Source: Lingula anatina
Lineage: Eukaryota; Brachiopoda; Lingulata; Lingulida; Lingulidae
Length of the DNA: 64,000 nt
Direction of reading: 5' to 3'
Assembly: GCF_001039355.2 (NCBI RefSeq)
Contig: NW_019773725.1
Location: 536,368 to 600,367 of the forward strand
Shown one piece after another: positions 12,070 through 23,370 of the stretch (the stretch's first letter is position 1; every line of letters starts with the position of its first letter). Both the position numbers and the translations under genes were made by a program. Below the pieces are notes generated by a model that saw nothing but the letters and a program-made list of their open reading frames with translations, ran no database searches and was not told the origin of the DNA.

Positions 12070-12300
12070 CCGAGTTCTCCGAGAGACGCTACGCAGGAAT
12101 GTCGAGTGAAGCGAGACATTTTTGGGTAGCGGCTCGAGGTTGCCCTCGATCTTCACTGAAGCTTGGCTAAATGGACAGGCTTCAGTGATCATCATATCGC
12201 CACGGTCATATAACATCCCTAGGTATGTATGAAACAATAATGCTGTTTATATAGAATTTAGATACCAAAATGTTGTTCATAGGTGTCGTTGTGTTTCATT

Positions 12301-12301
<1 letters not shown>

Positions 12302-12361
<60 letters not shown>
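12302..12361. repeat. (TTA)n microsatellite
   Basis: About 18 uninterrupted ATT units preceded by TTTA units. Confidence 0.95.
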
Positions 12362-12362
<1 letters not shown>

Positions 12363-13465
12363 TGGGTTTTGTCACAAACGATCTTGTTTATAGTTTTTTT
12401 TGATCGGGAAACGGATACCACAAAATGTCCAAACGTGTTCCATTTTCATCGACTGTTTGTCCACTTCTATAAACTCAATAAACAGCAACAGAAAATCAAT
12501 ATATAAACTACCCAAACTATAGCCTGTTACTTTTAATAATGCAACCGTGGCACGACAACAAATGATTGTCCTTTTAGAAAAAAATTTATTCGTACTTTCT
12601 ACACGTCCGATCACTGGTGTATCTCCCTTGAATTACGCGCCAACTGCTTTTATAGTACAGGGTCACATGACCCACGTGACACAAAAAGGGCGCTAATACC
12701 AGCTATACATATTCATTACATCTATTTATATACATTAGCTATTTATAATAAGGTACTTATATGAAGGTAGGCTACAATATACTATTACATATTTATACAT
12801 ACATGTGAATGCATGTACCCTACTACAAAAATATATTCCACATATCACAGAAAGGGTCCTTTATGTATATGACTGTAAAAAATGTTATGGTATTTCGATT
12901 GGTCAAAAGAAAAAATAAATAAATAAATAAAAGTTTAAAAAAATTAAAAATAGATAAATGAATAAACGTTTGATTCCCTGTAATTCTCCAAAACACAGCT
13001 TGTGTTATGCTAAAATAAGTACCAATTTTCAAACAGCGGATTGTTCTACAAAGTCAGACAATCCATACGTGATTAAACTAAAAATTTGTAGAGTAGAACT
13101 TTTTTGTTAACAAGGAAACCAAACAAGTGAAGCATATTAATGATCTAGCTTTATGATTGTTTATATGTCAAAAGGTCATCGACCGTGAGGCTCGCTCAAG
13201 GTGATGTAGGAAAAGTCTACCACTTAAATGTTGTGATGAATTTCAATATCAACCTGTTCCATCTAGAGCTTAGGGATACATACAGCTGTTAGTCCCCTGT
13301 TCTAAATGAGGCCACATCATGTTAAAAGCCCACTATCTAGGATCTGAAACGCAATCTAAAATCATTAATTACTTCTCGATAAATTTTTTTGAGCAAAGTT
13401 AAAACTTTTAAAACAAAAATGACAGATGAATGGCCTTAATCAATATCGCATAAATAGTTACATTT
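12362..13465. other. Intergenic, no gene seen
   Basis: AT-rich DNA with short A and AT runs. No splice-flanked open frame was found on either strand. Confidence 0.45.
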
Positions 13466-13467
13466 AC

Positions 13468-13498
13468 CGTCCACTGCCCTTCCTCGGTAGTCAGCCAT
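13468..13498 (-). CDS. Possible first coding exon of an unidentified gene (weak)
   Basis: On the minus strand, CCAAGATGGCT is a strong start context. It encodes MADYRGRAVD and then a GTAAAT donor (phase 1). Upstream (minus direction) lies ATATCGCGAGA, close to the TCTCGCGAGA promoter motif of housekeeping genes. I could not find a second exon between here and 9 kb, so this may be an intact start of an unrecognised gene with a long intron, or chance. Confidence 0.3.
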
Positions 13499-13499
13499 C

Positions 13500-15394
13500 T
13501 TGGCAATGTTTGTAAAGAGCGGGAGTCACGGTGGGACAGTCTCGCGATATCTGTTAGTTCAGTCATTGCGCGGGTTTGGAACTTTAGCTTTTTTCCAAAA
13601 TTATTACAGAGTTCTGGCGATTGTCAGGAAAAGATTAGGAAAGGTTGGTAAATCGGAGATAAGATAAGATGAAATGCTTATTTAGCTTTCCTTTAACCCA
13701 TATTAGCCAGTACAAACGAACTAAATTAAGGGTCCCACTGGGAATTTTCTTTACCCGTGAAATCCACTTTTTATTTTCCAAAATACTTTAAATGTTCACA
13801 TCGTTATTCGTGAATCCCCCCCATTCCCCTGCCCGGATTCGTAAATGCGGCCTTTAATTCCTCGTTCCTCCTGAAACGAAGTCATTGATTTTATACTCGG
13901 TGATTCGTTACTTTCAACTAGCCAGACTCGCATTTTGAATAAGATACCAATAAAGTTTTATTTACTAGGATTTGTGATTTGATGATTTTATTTTCATTGA
14001 ACAGTTAATATCCCCCTCCCCCGAAATGGGACCTCCTAAACTGGTACCAGGTCCGGTCAATTTAAGCCACAAGTGACACATGAGCTTGAGCCTTAAAAGA
14101 ATAACCTTTTAAAGAAAGTGGTATATCATTAATTCTATATCATAATATAATAAGTAATATTATGCAGTGACAGAATAAGGGGGTGTCAGTGCGGTCCTAA
14201 CCCTCCCCCTTTAATTTCTGAAAAAAATCACAACAGTGGTCCCTCTGAATATTAGAATTTTAGCTAGCTATATCATAGTTCTAAACCGTACCGTACCGTT
14301 TGATAACCTTCGCATTGACATATACCAGCATCTATGAGAAAAAAAAGTGTTTCCAAGAGACACCAAAACGCCTAGACATATCGCGGTCGCGGTTTGAATG
14401 GTCTGTTTAAACAGTAGTTGGTCTATTTTAACAACGCCTTGAACGCTGTAAATAAAGTTCATTTGTAAATACTTTTTTATCAAGACGAAAGAGAATTGTT
14501 CAGTGAATGGAGATTTGAGATTAACGATAGCTTTAATCAAAATAGAAAGACGAAATGGATCTAATTTTAGTAATAGGGTTTCAAATGAAAAGGTGTAAGT
14601 GTATAAACATTTCAAGAGACCATATGTCGTGAATATCATTTATTAATCATGCTTCTCCATTCATATTCATTCCCGTATACAGCAGATCAAAGTAGTTTCT
14701 GAATCATAAGTTGTTAGTACCAGTATTGTAATGTGCGTTTTCAATAACAGATGATTGAGGCGCCTTCGTAGTAAAAACCCTCATATGTCTAGGCATTTCT
14801 ACCCATCAGTTTAATTGATTTTAGCTGGGTGGAGATACACGGTATAAATGTGAAGGTTGTCAAACTTTGTAAAATTCTGCTTAAAAGTTATCAAAATTTT
14901 GTGGGATTATTACTTAAGAACGAGAATTGTTCACATTTCACACAAAACGTCAACATCATCTTCAATTTGATTTTAAGACCACGCGTTTACTAGTTTCCTA
15001 GCGCAACCACAAGACCATGACAGTAAATATAAACCTTTCCTCTACTTATATGGTGTTTCTTCTTGAGTAGCACCCTCTGTAGCTCAATTATGCCCATGCC
15101 ACCCTGTTAGTTAGGAGGACTAAGCTGGATCAAGTCCGTGTCAAAAATCCTTTGAAGCTGTCCAAGAAAAAAATTTTGTTTCTCTGCATATTCTCTGCAA
15201 TATCTCTCTCAAACAGTGTTAAGTAATTACTGTTTTGAAAGGTAGTTTCTTATAACTGATCATAACTTGGCCATTTCGTACAGAAAAAACGATGTTTTTG
15301 CACACCTCGTCCACGCACACACATTGTGAGTATAATTAAATTGTCACCAGTGAATTGCAGTAGGTGAGCTTGCACAGCAGTCACAATACATGGG
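13500..15394. other. Intergenic, no gene seen
   Basis: Unique AT-rich sequence with scattered pyrimidine tracts. Long open frames here, for example 14268-14639 on the minus strand, show no coding character or splice context. Confidence 0.4.
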
Positions 15395-17105
15395 TGCGCG
15401 TTTTCTCAGCCTGCAAAAAATGTTTTCTTTCGTTTTAACATTGTTTGTGTGTGTGTGCGTATGAGCAACTGTGCCCCATGTCCTACACAGTTGAAACCTT
15501 AGAGTGCATTCCCAGAGATTTAGATTTAGATCGACCTAACTCCCTGGGGGATCACGCTAAATTGCAGTCAGCGCGCACCATAGTTAATTACCCCCTTACA
15601 GCTTTTAGTAGGCGGGACAGACATTTAAATCCGTTAAGCTAACACCAATCTAGTGAGGCTCCCCAGGGGGATAGATCTATCTAAATATTTATGGGAATGG
15701 GGTCTTTATCCCTCACTTATTTGTAAAGGCTCGGCTGCTATGCCCTGTCATATACATATTGTTGAACATATTTTTCTTTATCTTGATGTATGCAGAATGA
15801 AGTCTTCTGTGCCAACGCAATTCTGCTGTTTAATATTTTTCAAAGTGTGTAATACATAAATAGCGACAGTAAATGTAGATGTAGAAACACACGGGTCAGC
15901 TATGAAACCCAAACAGTTATAAATAAGAGAGCGATCTTATCCAAAAAAGTTAAGGAAATTTTTATGTACACTGATCAACTTCATTATTTTTTTAAATTGA
16001 AGCTACGTGTCTTATTTAATAAGCGATGTAAACCCGTATCTACCAACACACCCATCTTTGGAAGAGACGAGCTTACGGTTCGTTGGAAACGGAGTAGATG
16101 GTCTGGGATGGAAGAAAAGGTCAGCCGTCAAGCTCCTTTTTTTTCTTTAGAATAAGCATTGGTATTCAATTTAAATTATAATAAATCTGCTTAATTCTTC
16201 TTTTTATCATTATATCAATAGCATAAGCCCAGCAAATCCACAGATATTGGTATAACATTTATACTTAAGACTTTCCGCCCCTCCCCCCCCCCCCAGAGAC
16301 GAGAAATACCGGCACATGTTTATAACTGATGAAATTGCAAATTATAAGCTATGCACTTAATAGCATGGTAATATGTGGTTTCATCATACGTTCTATTTCA
16401 TTCATACAGGTGGTATATTGCTTTTATAATGATGATGTTTACTGAGAACGAAATTACACAATTGGTACATTTGCTGGCTCTTTAAGCTTCGTTAGACGTG
16501 TCATTTTCTCAGCCTGCAGGAATGTTTTCTTTCGTTTAACATTGTTGGTGTGTGTGCTTGTGAGCAACTGTGTCCCATGTCCTGGACAGTTGGAACCTTA
16601 AGCTTCTGTTTGTAAAGTCTTGACCCCTGCCCTCTCTTATAAGTATTATCGAACATATATTTGTTTATTGTGTTAAAGATATGTAGAATGAATTATTCTA
16701 TGATATCGCACTTCTGGCGCACAGTTTTTTTCAAATCGCGTAAAACATAAATAGCAACAGAGATATGACTTGATAGAGAAACAAACGCGTTGGCTATGAA
16801 ATCCTTAAAGAGAGTTGTTTTATCACGATGCCCTACCAAGAAACGTTCGATTCACAAAGTGCCGAAGAAAACATTCTCCTGCCTTCACACAACGAACCAT
16901 TTACCATGTAAAATAATTATTTTGAAAATGTAAACAGCAAAAGCTGGGAAAGAGACATTGTCCAAACAGTCAAGGGAAAATTTGCATGTAGACTGATCAA
17001 TTTCATCATTTATCAAAATGAATCTACGTGTGTAATTTAATAGAATATTGGCAATGTAAACTCATATTTACCAACATGCTTTCACTTGGAAGACACAGGA
17101 TCAAA
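15395..17105. repeat. Old ~1.1-kb direct duplication
   Basis: About 15395-16075 matches 16505-17105 at an offset near 1.1 kb with heavy divergence. Shared anchors are TTCTCAGCCTGCA, GAGCAACTGTG, ACATAAATAGC and AGACTGATCAA/ACACTGATCAA. No conserved reading frame was found. The first copy alone contains a MITE at about 15507-15702. Confidence 0.65.
15507..15702. mobile_element. MITE (family 2), inserted in one arm of the duplication
   Basis: The ends carry ATTCCCAGAGATTTAGAT and its inverted match, with AACTCCCTGGGGG and CCCCAGGGGGATAGATC inside. The second arm of the 1.1-kb duplication lacks it, so the insertion came after the duplication. Other members: 57148-57356, 61250-61390, 62484-62560. 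Confidence 0.65.
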
Positions 17106-18480
17106 GAAAGAAGATAGCATAAGGTCCTTGGTCAACGGAGTACTAGCAGTTGGAGGAAAAACCAACCATTTTGCCAGAAAAGGTCAGCTGTCTGTCTGAA
17201 TCTTGTTTCAGTTGATAGTCCAGTAAACGAACGGCTTAGGTTGGAAAAAACTGTTAACCAAGGTTTCTCAATAGAATCCGGTCCAGTTTTGGACTAACAG
17301 CATCCAGATAATATCCCACCGGAATCCACCCATGGCAAAATGCCAAAAATCTAAAATGGCCGCCAATGCATAGGGGAGGGTGTTTAAGTGGGGATATCAT
17401 GGTAACTAGGTAACTAGAAAGTTGTGATAAGTATCATATCTAATATTCAAAGGCATGGCCATTCATTTGAAAAAAGTTTAGAAGTCAACAGAGGTAAAGG
17501 TCAATCTCAAAAAAAGGACCAAAATAGCTTAAAATACAGCATCAACTTTCTGTATTCTTTCAAAATGAACTTTTTATGAGTTTTAGAGCTCCTATTGAGA
17601 ACTGCATACAAGAGACCACCTTTGTGAATATTGTATTTAACTGACCAAGGGGTAAAATAATGTATGTCAAGGTCAAATCTGCATCTTAAAAGATACAAAA
17701 GTAAGCTTTGTGATCCCCAGAACACATGCCAAGCTAGTTAATTTAATCATTTGATGGCCAAATTTCTTCAGATGAAAATTTTGAAATAAAAGGGCAATAC
17801 TTTTTTAACGAAGGGAAGCCAAGGTAATGTATGTCTGTCAAGGTCAATCTCAACAGTGGCTTGAAATGTAACTACATTTTGGGGGACTTTGGTTTTCTAG
17901 AAATGTATACTTTAAAACATGTTTATGTCATCTTTTAGTGACAAATTGTCACAAACACATGACGAGATAAAATATTCTTGGATATTCATATTATGATCCT
18001 TTGAATGTTTATACACTGTACATGCACAATGTAGTTGCCCAAGGTTGCCGACGTGGCAACCAATCGACATTTGTTTAGGACCCCAGGAAACTCTAATCAG
18101 GAAATGGAACAAAATAGGAACAAACATTTCTAGGTTCCGAAAATTTCGCTTTGACTATAATGTTACTTTTTTAGCTCGACGAAAATGCCCCGATGGAGCC
18201 ATCGACATTTTTCACATAACTCAAAACCTATCTACCCGGTATACCTATGAGATCTCTCGTCCAACAGTTTAGGCATGAATTAACACCTACACAGTGCGTG
18301 TTGATCGTGACCAAAATGAATGCATGATCAGTACTAGAGTGCGTGTTCTAAGAAAGAGAAGAATTACATCAGCTGTGTTATGTCATAATAATTCACCTGG
18401 ATATCCTCATATCCAGGAACTGCGGAAATTTGCCCAATTTTCCAACATGATTATCTCGTGTTTGGTCCTGTTTGTGCTTC
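17106..18480. other. Intergenic, no gene seen
   Basis: Contains 'AAAATGGCCGCC', short open frames and a small hairpin at 18398-18418 (TGGATATCCTCATATCCA). Nothing supportable as a gene. Confidence 0.4.
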
Positions 18481-18490
18481 CTTATCGCAG

Positions 18491-18685
18491 GGCTTAAGTG
18501 CAGGTCCTGATTTGCAGCAACAACAACATTACAAAAGAGAGCAGCTGCAGTCGCAGCTGGTAGAACTCGCTGGCTCAAGCAGAAGCGTGTTGCTGAACAG
18601 AGTCATGCACTCTTGCGTGTACGTGTACCTGCTCGTAGTCACTTTAGCTGCCTTGAAACCCGCGATTCGCAGACCACAACCGTAA
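18491..18685 (+). CDS. Possible C-terminal exon: coiled coil plus membrane segment (weak)
   Basis: After a pyrimidine-rich acceptor (CTTCCTTATCGCAG) the frame encodes a Gln-rich stretch able to form a coiled coil (DLQQQQHYKREQLQSQLVEL), then a hydrophobic segment (CVYVYLLVVTLAALKP) and a basic tail to a stop. G and C are richer here than around it. It looks like the end of a tail-anchored coiled-coil protein, but no partner exon or nearby AATAAA was found, so an isolated remnant is equally possible. Confidence 0.3.
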   Translation, partial: GLSAGPDLQQQQHYKREQLQSQLVELAGSSRSVLLNRVMHSCVYVYLLVVTLAALKPAIRRPQP

Positions 18686-18689
18686 CAAC

Positions 18690-20100
18690 TCAGACAACTG
18701 AAGACCCGCATCGAAATTTGGAAGATGTGTTATAATGGTTTTATTTATGAATGATGATTCAGAAAGAATTAGTCAAAAGAAAAGTAATATAGACGCTAAG
18801 TATGAGCAAGATATCTTCAATCATATTAATTTAGGTAATATAAAAATAGTCCAAATTAGACACAGAGTAGTGTACCTGTAGACTGTAATTAGTGACCATT
18901 GCAGAAAACCAAAGAAATTCCATTCGAATGGCATATAGCGATTGTTACTTAATTGACCCTGAATTAAGAATATGGGAAGAGGAAATTATGCTTAAAGTAT
19001 GTATCAAAACAAAATGGAGATCTGAGAATAGATAGAAATGATTTGCTCAGAATATATAGTTTGCCCCTTTAAAGGAAATCTTTGACCATGGTATACCGGT
19101 ACGTAAAAAAATATGACGTGTACAATGAAAACTGGATCATCATATGAGGCAGATAAAAGAGAAGCCCACTCTTAGAGTTGCCCATTATTCATTCGTTACG
19201 GTTCCAATGCCGCTCCATCTGAAGCGCCTTTATCTTCTGAGTCAGCGTTAATCTACTTAGACTATAACTTTATTCAGAAGGTGTACTTTGTTAGTACCTC
19301 TCTGCCAAGAATTCAATAAACCCTATTTGACTGGATTGAAGGAACACCAGGAGTTTGTTGTTCTTTGCCTGCTTTATTACCCCCGTCTCATGAATCCGAT
19401 AAAAAAGAAAAAGAAAGAGAGAAAAAACCGTGAAAGATGCACTCGCAATAAAGTGCATCGCAGAGTCGTCTCCCAGTATATTGCGAAAATTAAGGGGAAC
19501 ATGCAAAGTACTGCCCGGGCAGCGTCAACTACCACTGGTGGGACGTCATGACAATGTGGCGCAGAATGTTCAAACGAGAAACTCCCTGTAGCGACAAATT
19601 GATGCTTGAGACAGGAGTCTCTGCACTGAGACGATAAGTTTCCCTTAATGAAAATTGTGCTGTTTAAAGTGAGTTGATTCTGACGTTTTATTTGTTTTTG
19701 TTTTGTTTTTTTTTTGAAAAAAAAAAGAAACGGTTGTTGTCTCTTTAGGCTGGTTGAAAAATTAGAAAACATAATCTGTACAAAGGGGTGATATAATGAG
19801 GTAATTTTGGCTTTCATAATTATAATTACAAGAAATTACAATGTGATAAATACGTAAGTATATAAAATATATATATATATAAAATATATAAAATAAAGAG
19901 AAAAAATCCTAACAATATCGTTAATCTCTTTGAAACTTATTCCCCGTTTTCACATCGCGTGTTTACGTAGGTCGCTCGTGGTGCATGTTGTAGAAGAGCG
20001 CTCAAATTTTTCCATGGGGATCCACTCACATGAAAACTTGATAACAGATTTGCTAATGTTTATGACTCCGAGTTACTTTAAATGTTTGACAAGACTGATG
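18690..20100. other. Intergenic, no gene seen
   Basis: AT-rich. It includes a poly-T/poly-A run near 19697-19731 and an AT run at 19860-19885. Confidence 0.4.
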
Positions 20101-20239
20101 TTATAATGATAATAATAATAATAATAATATTTATTTCTTAAAACCGCACTACACTACCGTCTCAGTGCTGTTTACAGATAAAATTATCAGGATTACAACT
20201 AATTATATAGATAATAAAAGCTAAGGTAAAAAACAATTA

Positions 20240-21200
20240 AGATAATTAATGCTTGTGAAAATAGTAATGATCTGAACAATAAAACTTTTTTCTGATAAAA
20301 TGAGAAAATAATAATTAAAATACTGTTCAAATAAGAATGTATTTAAGTCTTTTTTAAAAAACCTCAACACTATCAATAGTCCGAATGTGTGAGGGTAGTT
20401 GATTCCATAAAATGGGTGCTGCAATTGAAAATGCCCTGTGGCCGAAGGTTTTGGTTGTTTTTTTTTATTATCATTTCTGGAAAAACAAAGAGTGGAGGTG
20501 GATCTGGTAGATCTGGTGAGCCTGGGTGTACTTGGATGTAGCATCGAGTTAAAATATGAGTGGCATTCACCTCTGGTGATTTTAAAAACAAACAACAGTA
20601 ATTTAAAAACAATTCTCTGTCGTACAGGAAGCCAATGTAGTTCGAATAAAATGGGTGAAATGTTTGATCTGTGAGGGTTTTGGTTAGTAGTCATGCTGCA
20701 GCATTTTGGACAGATTGCAGTTTTTCAATTTGGTAGGTAGGAAGACCATACAGTAGGCTGTTTCCGTAGTCAAGATGTGCAGTTACAAAGGCATGGACAA
20801 GTCTCTCAATTTGACTTTTATCAAGAATATGGGACAGGTTGGAATTTTTTAAGACCATAGAAAGCGACTTTGCATTTTTTACTGATGTCGGCAGCCATAT
20901 CGCACCTATTATCAAAAATTACTCCAAGGGTTTTAACCCCATCTTTTACCGTGACTGTACTGTTTCCGATTTCTAATAGTTCTAGTTTTTCTGCGTCCTT
21001 AGAAAACGCGAGGTAAAGTGATCTACTTCTGTTTGGCATCATTGAAAACAAGTGAATTGGCATTAAGCCATTGACTCAACTGAATAATTAATACATTTCT
21101 GGATAGATGGTATTACATCTGATGGCCTGTCGCAAACAATATAAATTTGTGAGTCATCTGCATAGAGCATTAGGTTAATGTTGTCGGTCACCCATATGAT
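20240..21200 (-). mobile_element. Non-LTR retrotransposon remnant (reverse transcriptase)
   Basis: Minus-strand translation with frameshifts shows reverse transcriptase marks in order: MLYADDSQIYI (catalytic YADD, 21153-21164), KTLGVIFDNRCDM, LDYGNSLLYGLPTYQIEKLQ, and a C-terminal ELHWLPVRQRIVFKLLLF followed by FFKKDLNTFLF. These are typical of the RT and connecting region of CR1/L2/Jockey-type LINEs. The frame breaks several times and the endonuclease part is missing, so it is dead. Confidence 0.85.
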
Positions 21201-21217
21201 TTTGGGCTGTTGTTGAT

Positions 21218-21252
21218 CTTTATTTATTTATTTATTTATTTATTTATTTTTT
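21218..21252. repeat. (TTTA)n microsatellite
   Basis: Eight or so TTTA units at the 5' side of the LINE remnant. Confidence 0.85.
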
Positions 21253-21433
21253 ACACTGCCAAGTATTGATTTACAACGATAATTTGGATTGACTCTTGAA
21301 ACTCGTCAATCTGTTTCGTTTTCAAAATTCGTTATCATGCAACAAAACGGCGTCACCTCACTCAAGGTCAATAATGGTATAGTAAAATCAAACATTGCGC
21401 TAATTTGCAAAGAAACAGCTTTTTGTAGGCTAG

Positions 21434-21618
21434 GGTTCGGGAGTGTGACATTTACAAATCCCGGTGCGACGGGACGTCTTGGGCCGACTTCAGTTGGTAA
21501 ACATCACGACGGTCAAGACCATCAGGGCAAGGTGACCTTGGTGAACGGGACACAGTTCTTTACCATCCCTGTCCCCGGTCTCTACTGGATACGTGCTGCT
21601 GGTAGACTAGTAATTTGG
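21434..21618 (+). pseudogene. Isolated exon of an ALK-type glycine-rich ectodomain
   Basis: The frame encodes GSVTFTNPGATGRLGPTSVG, then GQDHQGKVTLVNGTQFFTIP and YWIRAAG. I recognise this pattern (TFT..GA.GR.GP…V.L..G.Q.F.IP..G.Y.I.AAGA) from the start of glycine-rich domains in ALK/LTK-related and other invertebrate secreted or receptor proteins. It has a plausible acceptor (TTGTAGGCTAG) and a GTAAGA donor. The usual AAGA.GG continuation is replaced, and no following exon is found before the oppositely oriented GPCR. I treat it as a gene fragment, though a longer gene with distant exons is possible. Confidence 0.5.
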
Positions 21619-22229
21619 GTAAGATTAAATTTTAAATTAAAGAGGTTTTATGTACTCATACGTATATTTATAATAATAATAATAATCATCATCAGTCTAC
21701 CTGCAGGGGCCAATAATGAAACTACTGCAGCCGCGGCGCCGTTGCGGCTGGGGCGTTCAATTTAGATGCAGGTTAATTAAAACGGATCGTGAACACAGGC
21801 TAAGATAATAGACAAAACAAACGCAAACACCGACTACTCGGTCGATTGGATGAGCTCGTTGTTGGACAGCCGTTGATTTGTCGCAACGGCATTATAATGC
21901 TGTCAATATATGATGTCCTTTGTCTTCCTGTACTTTTCCGAGCTTATACTCATTATCTACGAACAGGTGAATGTAAAAACAATTTTTACACTGGTTACCC
22001 TAAGTTTAACATACAATTACTTGCTCTACTGATCTGATAATAATTTACTTATTTCTTCACATTTTTGGAGGCTTAATTTATACTCAATTAACTTTTCAAC
22101 ATTAGTTTACATACGCAGAATTAAAGCAAGTGGATTATACTTACTAAGGTCAGACTTCTAACTTACCTTAGTTGAACATTTTTTATTAGATATCGTGCGG
22201 GTAGTCACTACATGTAAGAGAGCATTCAA

Positions 22230-22430
22230 AACAGCTGATCCTTGGACTTAATATGGCTGACCATGTTAAAAGCGATACTGCTAATCCCCTAATGGACCCC
22301 CCGCCTCCCCACGCGCCATTGCTGCAGGGGCGTAGCAATTAAGGCGGGGAGACCATCAGGGAATCAAGCAGCTTGCTTTAAAGCGGGGTCGGCCATGTTT
22401 AGTCGGCGGATCAGTTAGTCCGCAGAACAT
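22230..22430. mobile_element. MITE (family 1), complete foldback
   Basis: Arms such as GATCCTTGGACTTAATATGG and the inverted GGCCATGTTTAGTCGGCGGATC, with CCCCGCCTCCCC opposite GGCGGGGAGACC. It abuts the stop codon side of the GPCR gene, so it may lie in its 3'UTR. Confidence 0.7.
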
Positions 22431-22435
22431 CTGTT

Positions 22436-23318
22436 CTAAGTGCGTTTTAAGTTGGTTGTGCTACAACTGAATAACCCTTTGAACTGTGATCTGAATTGTG
22501 AACCACTAATCAAAAATATCAGTAAATTGAAAGCATGGTATGACAGCTCAGCAATTCTACTTACATAATGGAGATAGAGCAAAGACCAATCAGTGGAACC
22601 CGCCGATACATATGCCGTTTCAACCATGTTAACGAACGCTGTCGTACACATAATTAGAAAACAAAGAGACGAAGCCAACAAAGAAAAAGTGCTAATTATT
22701 TCTTTTGCCTTTTTCTCACCCCCTCTTCCAGATGTGAGTTCTTTTCGAATTTTCCTTTGAGCCCAGATGAAATGAATTATCTTTGTGTTCATTCCGATAA
22801 TGGTGAGTAACATCATGGCTCTTCCGGTGATGCGTATTGTTGTTACAATCCCTAAGCGCCTTTGCCAGTCCTTGTATTCATATGCGGCTAACGCACACGG
22901 GGCGTCGGTGTAGATTAAGCTTGCAAAGGCCACCGCTCCACAAGCTACTGTTGCGGCAAAAATCATCTGCAAAAATGAAAGAATTTTCAGCTTCAGAAAT
23001 TGGTTCATAATATAATAAAAGTTATAGTAGCATTATGTGAGCTGGTAGATATATCTAAATCAGTAAAATCATAGTCTGAGGGTTGAGGCCGTGCATTGTG
23101 AAAAGAAAATAATTAATTAACTTACACTGTTGGTCAAAAAGTTTTCCCAACTTCAATTACATGTGCTTTTGCTTACAAATGAGCACCTCAGAGCTGTCAA
23201 TCGTTTCAGACATAGCTTTTTATTCCAGATATCATATTTAACATGACTGATGGTAGGCCTACATACTGGTACTCCAAAAAGAGACTTTATTATAAAACAC
23301 ACTAATTTAACTAAACGC

Positions 23319-23370
<52 letters not shown>

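Noticed and set aside
12302-12361. Regular short repeats considered as a CRISPR array
   Set aside because: Simple microsatellite; no spacer structure anywhere in the window and the genome is eukaryotic.
12270-12506. Poly-Tyr open frame
   Set aside because: Product of the ATT microsatellite.
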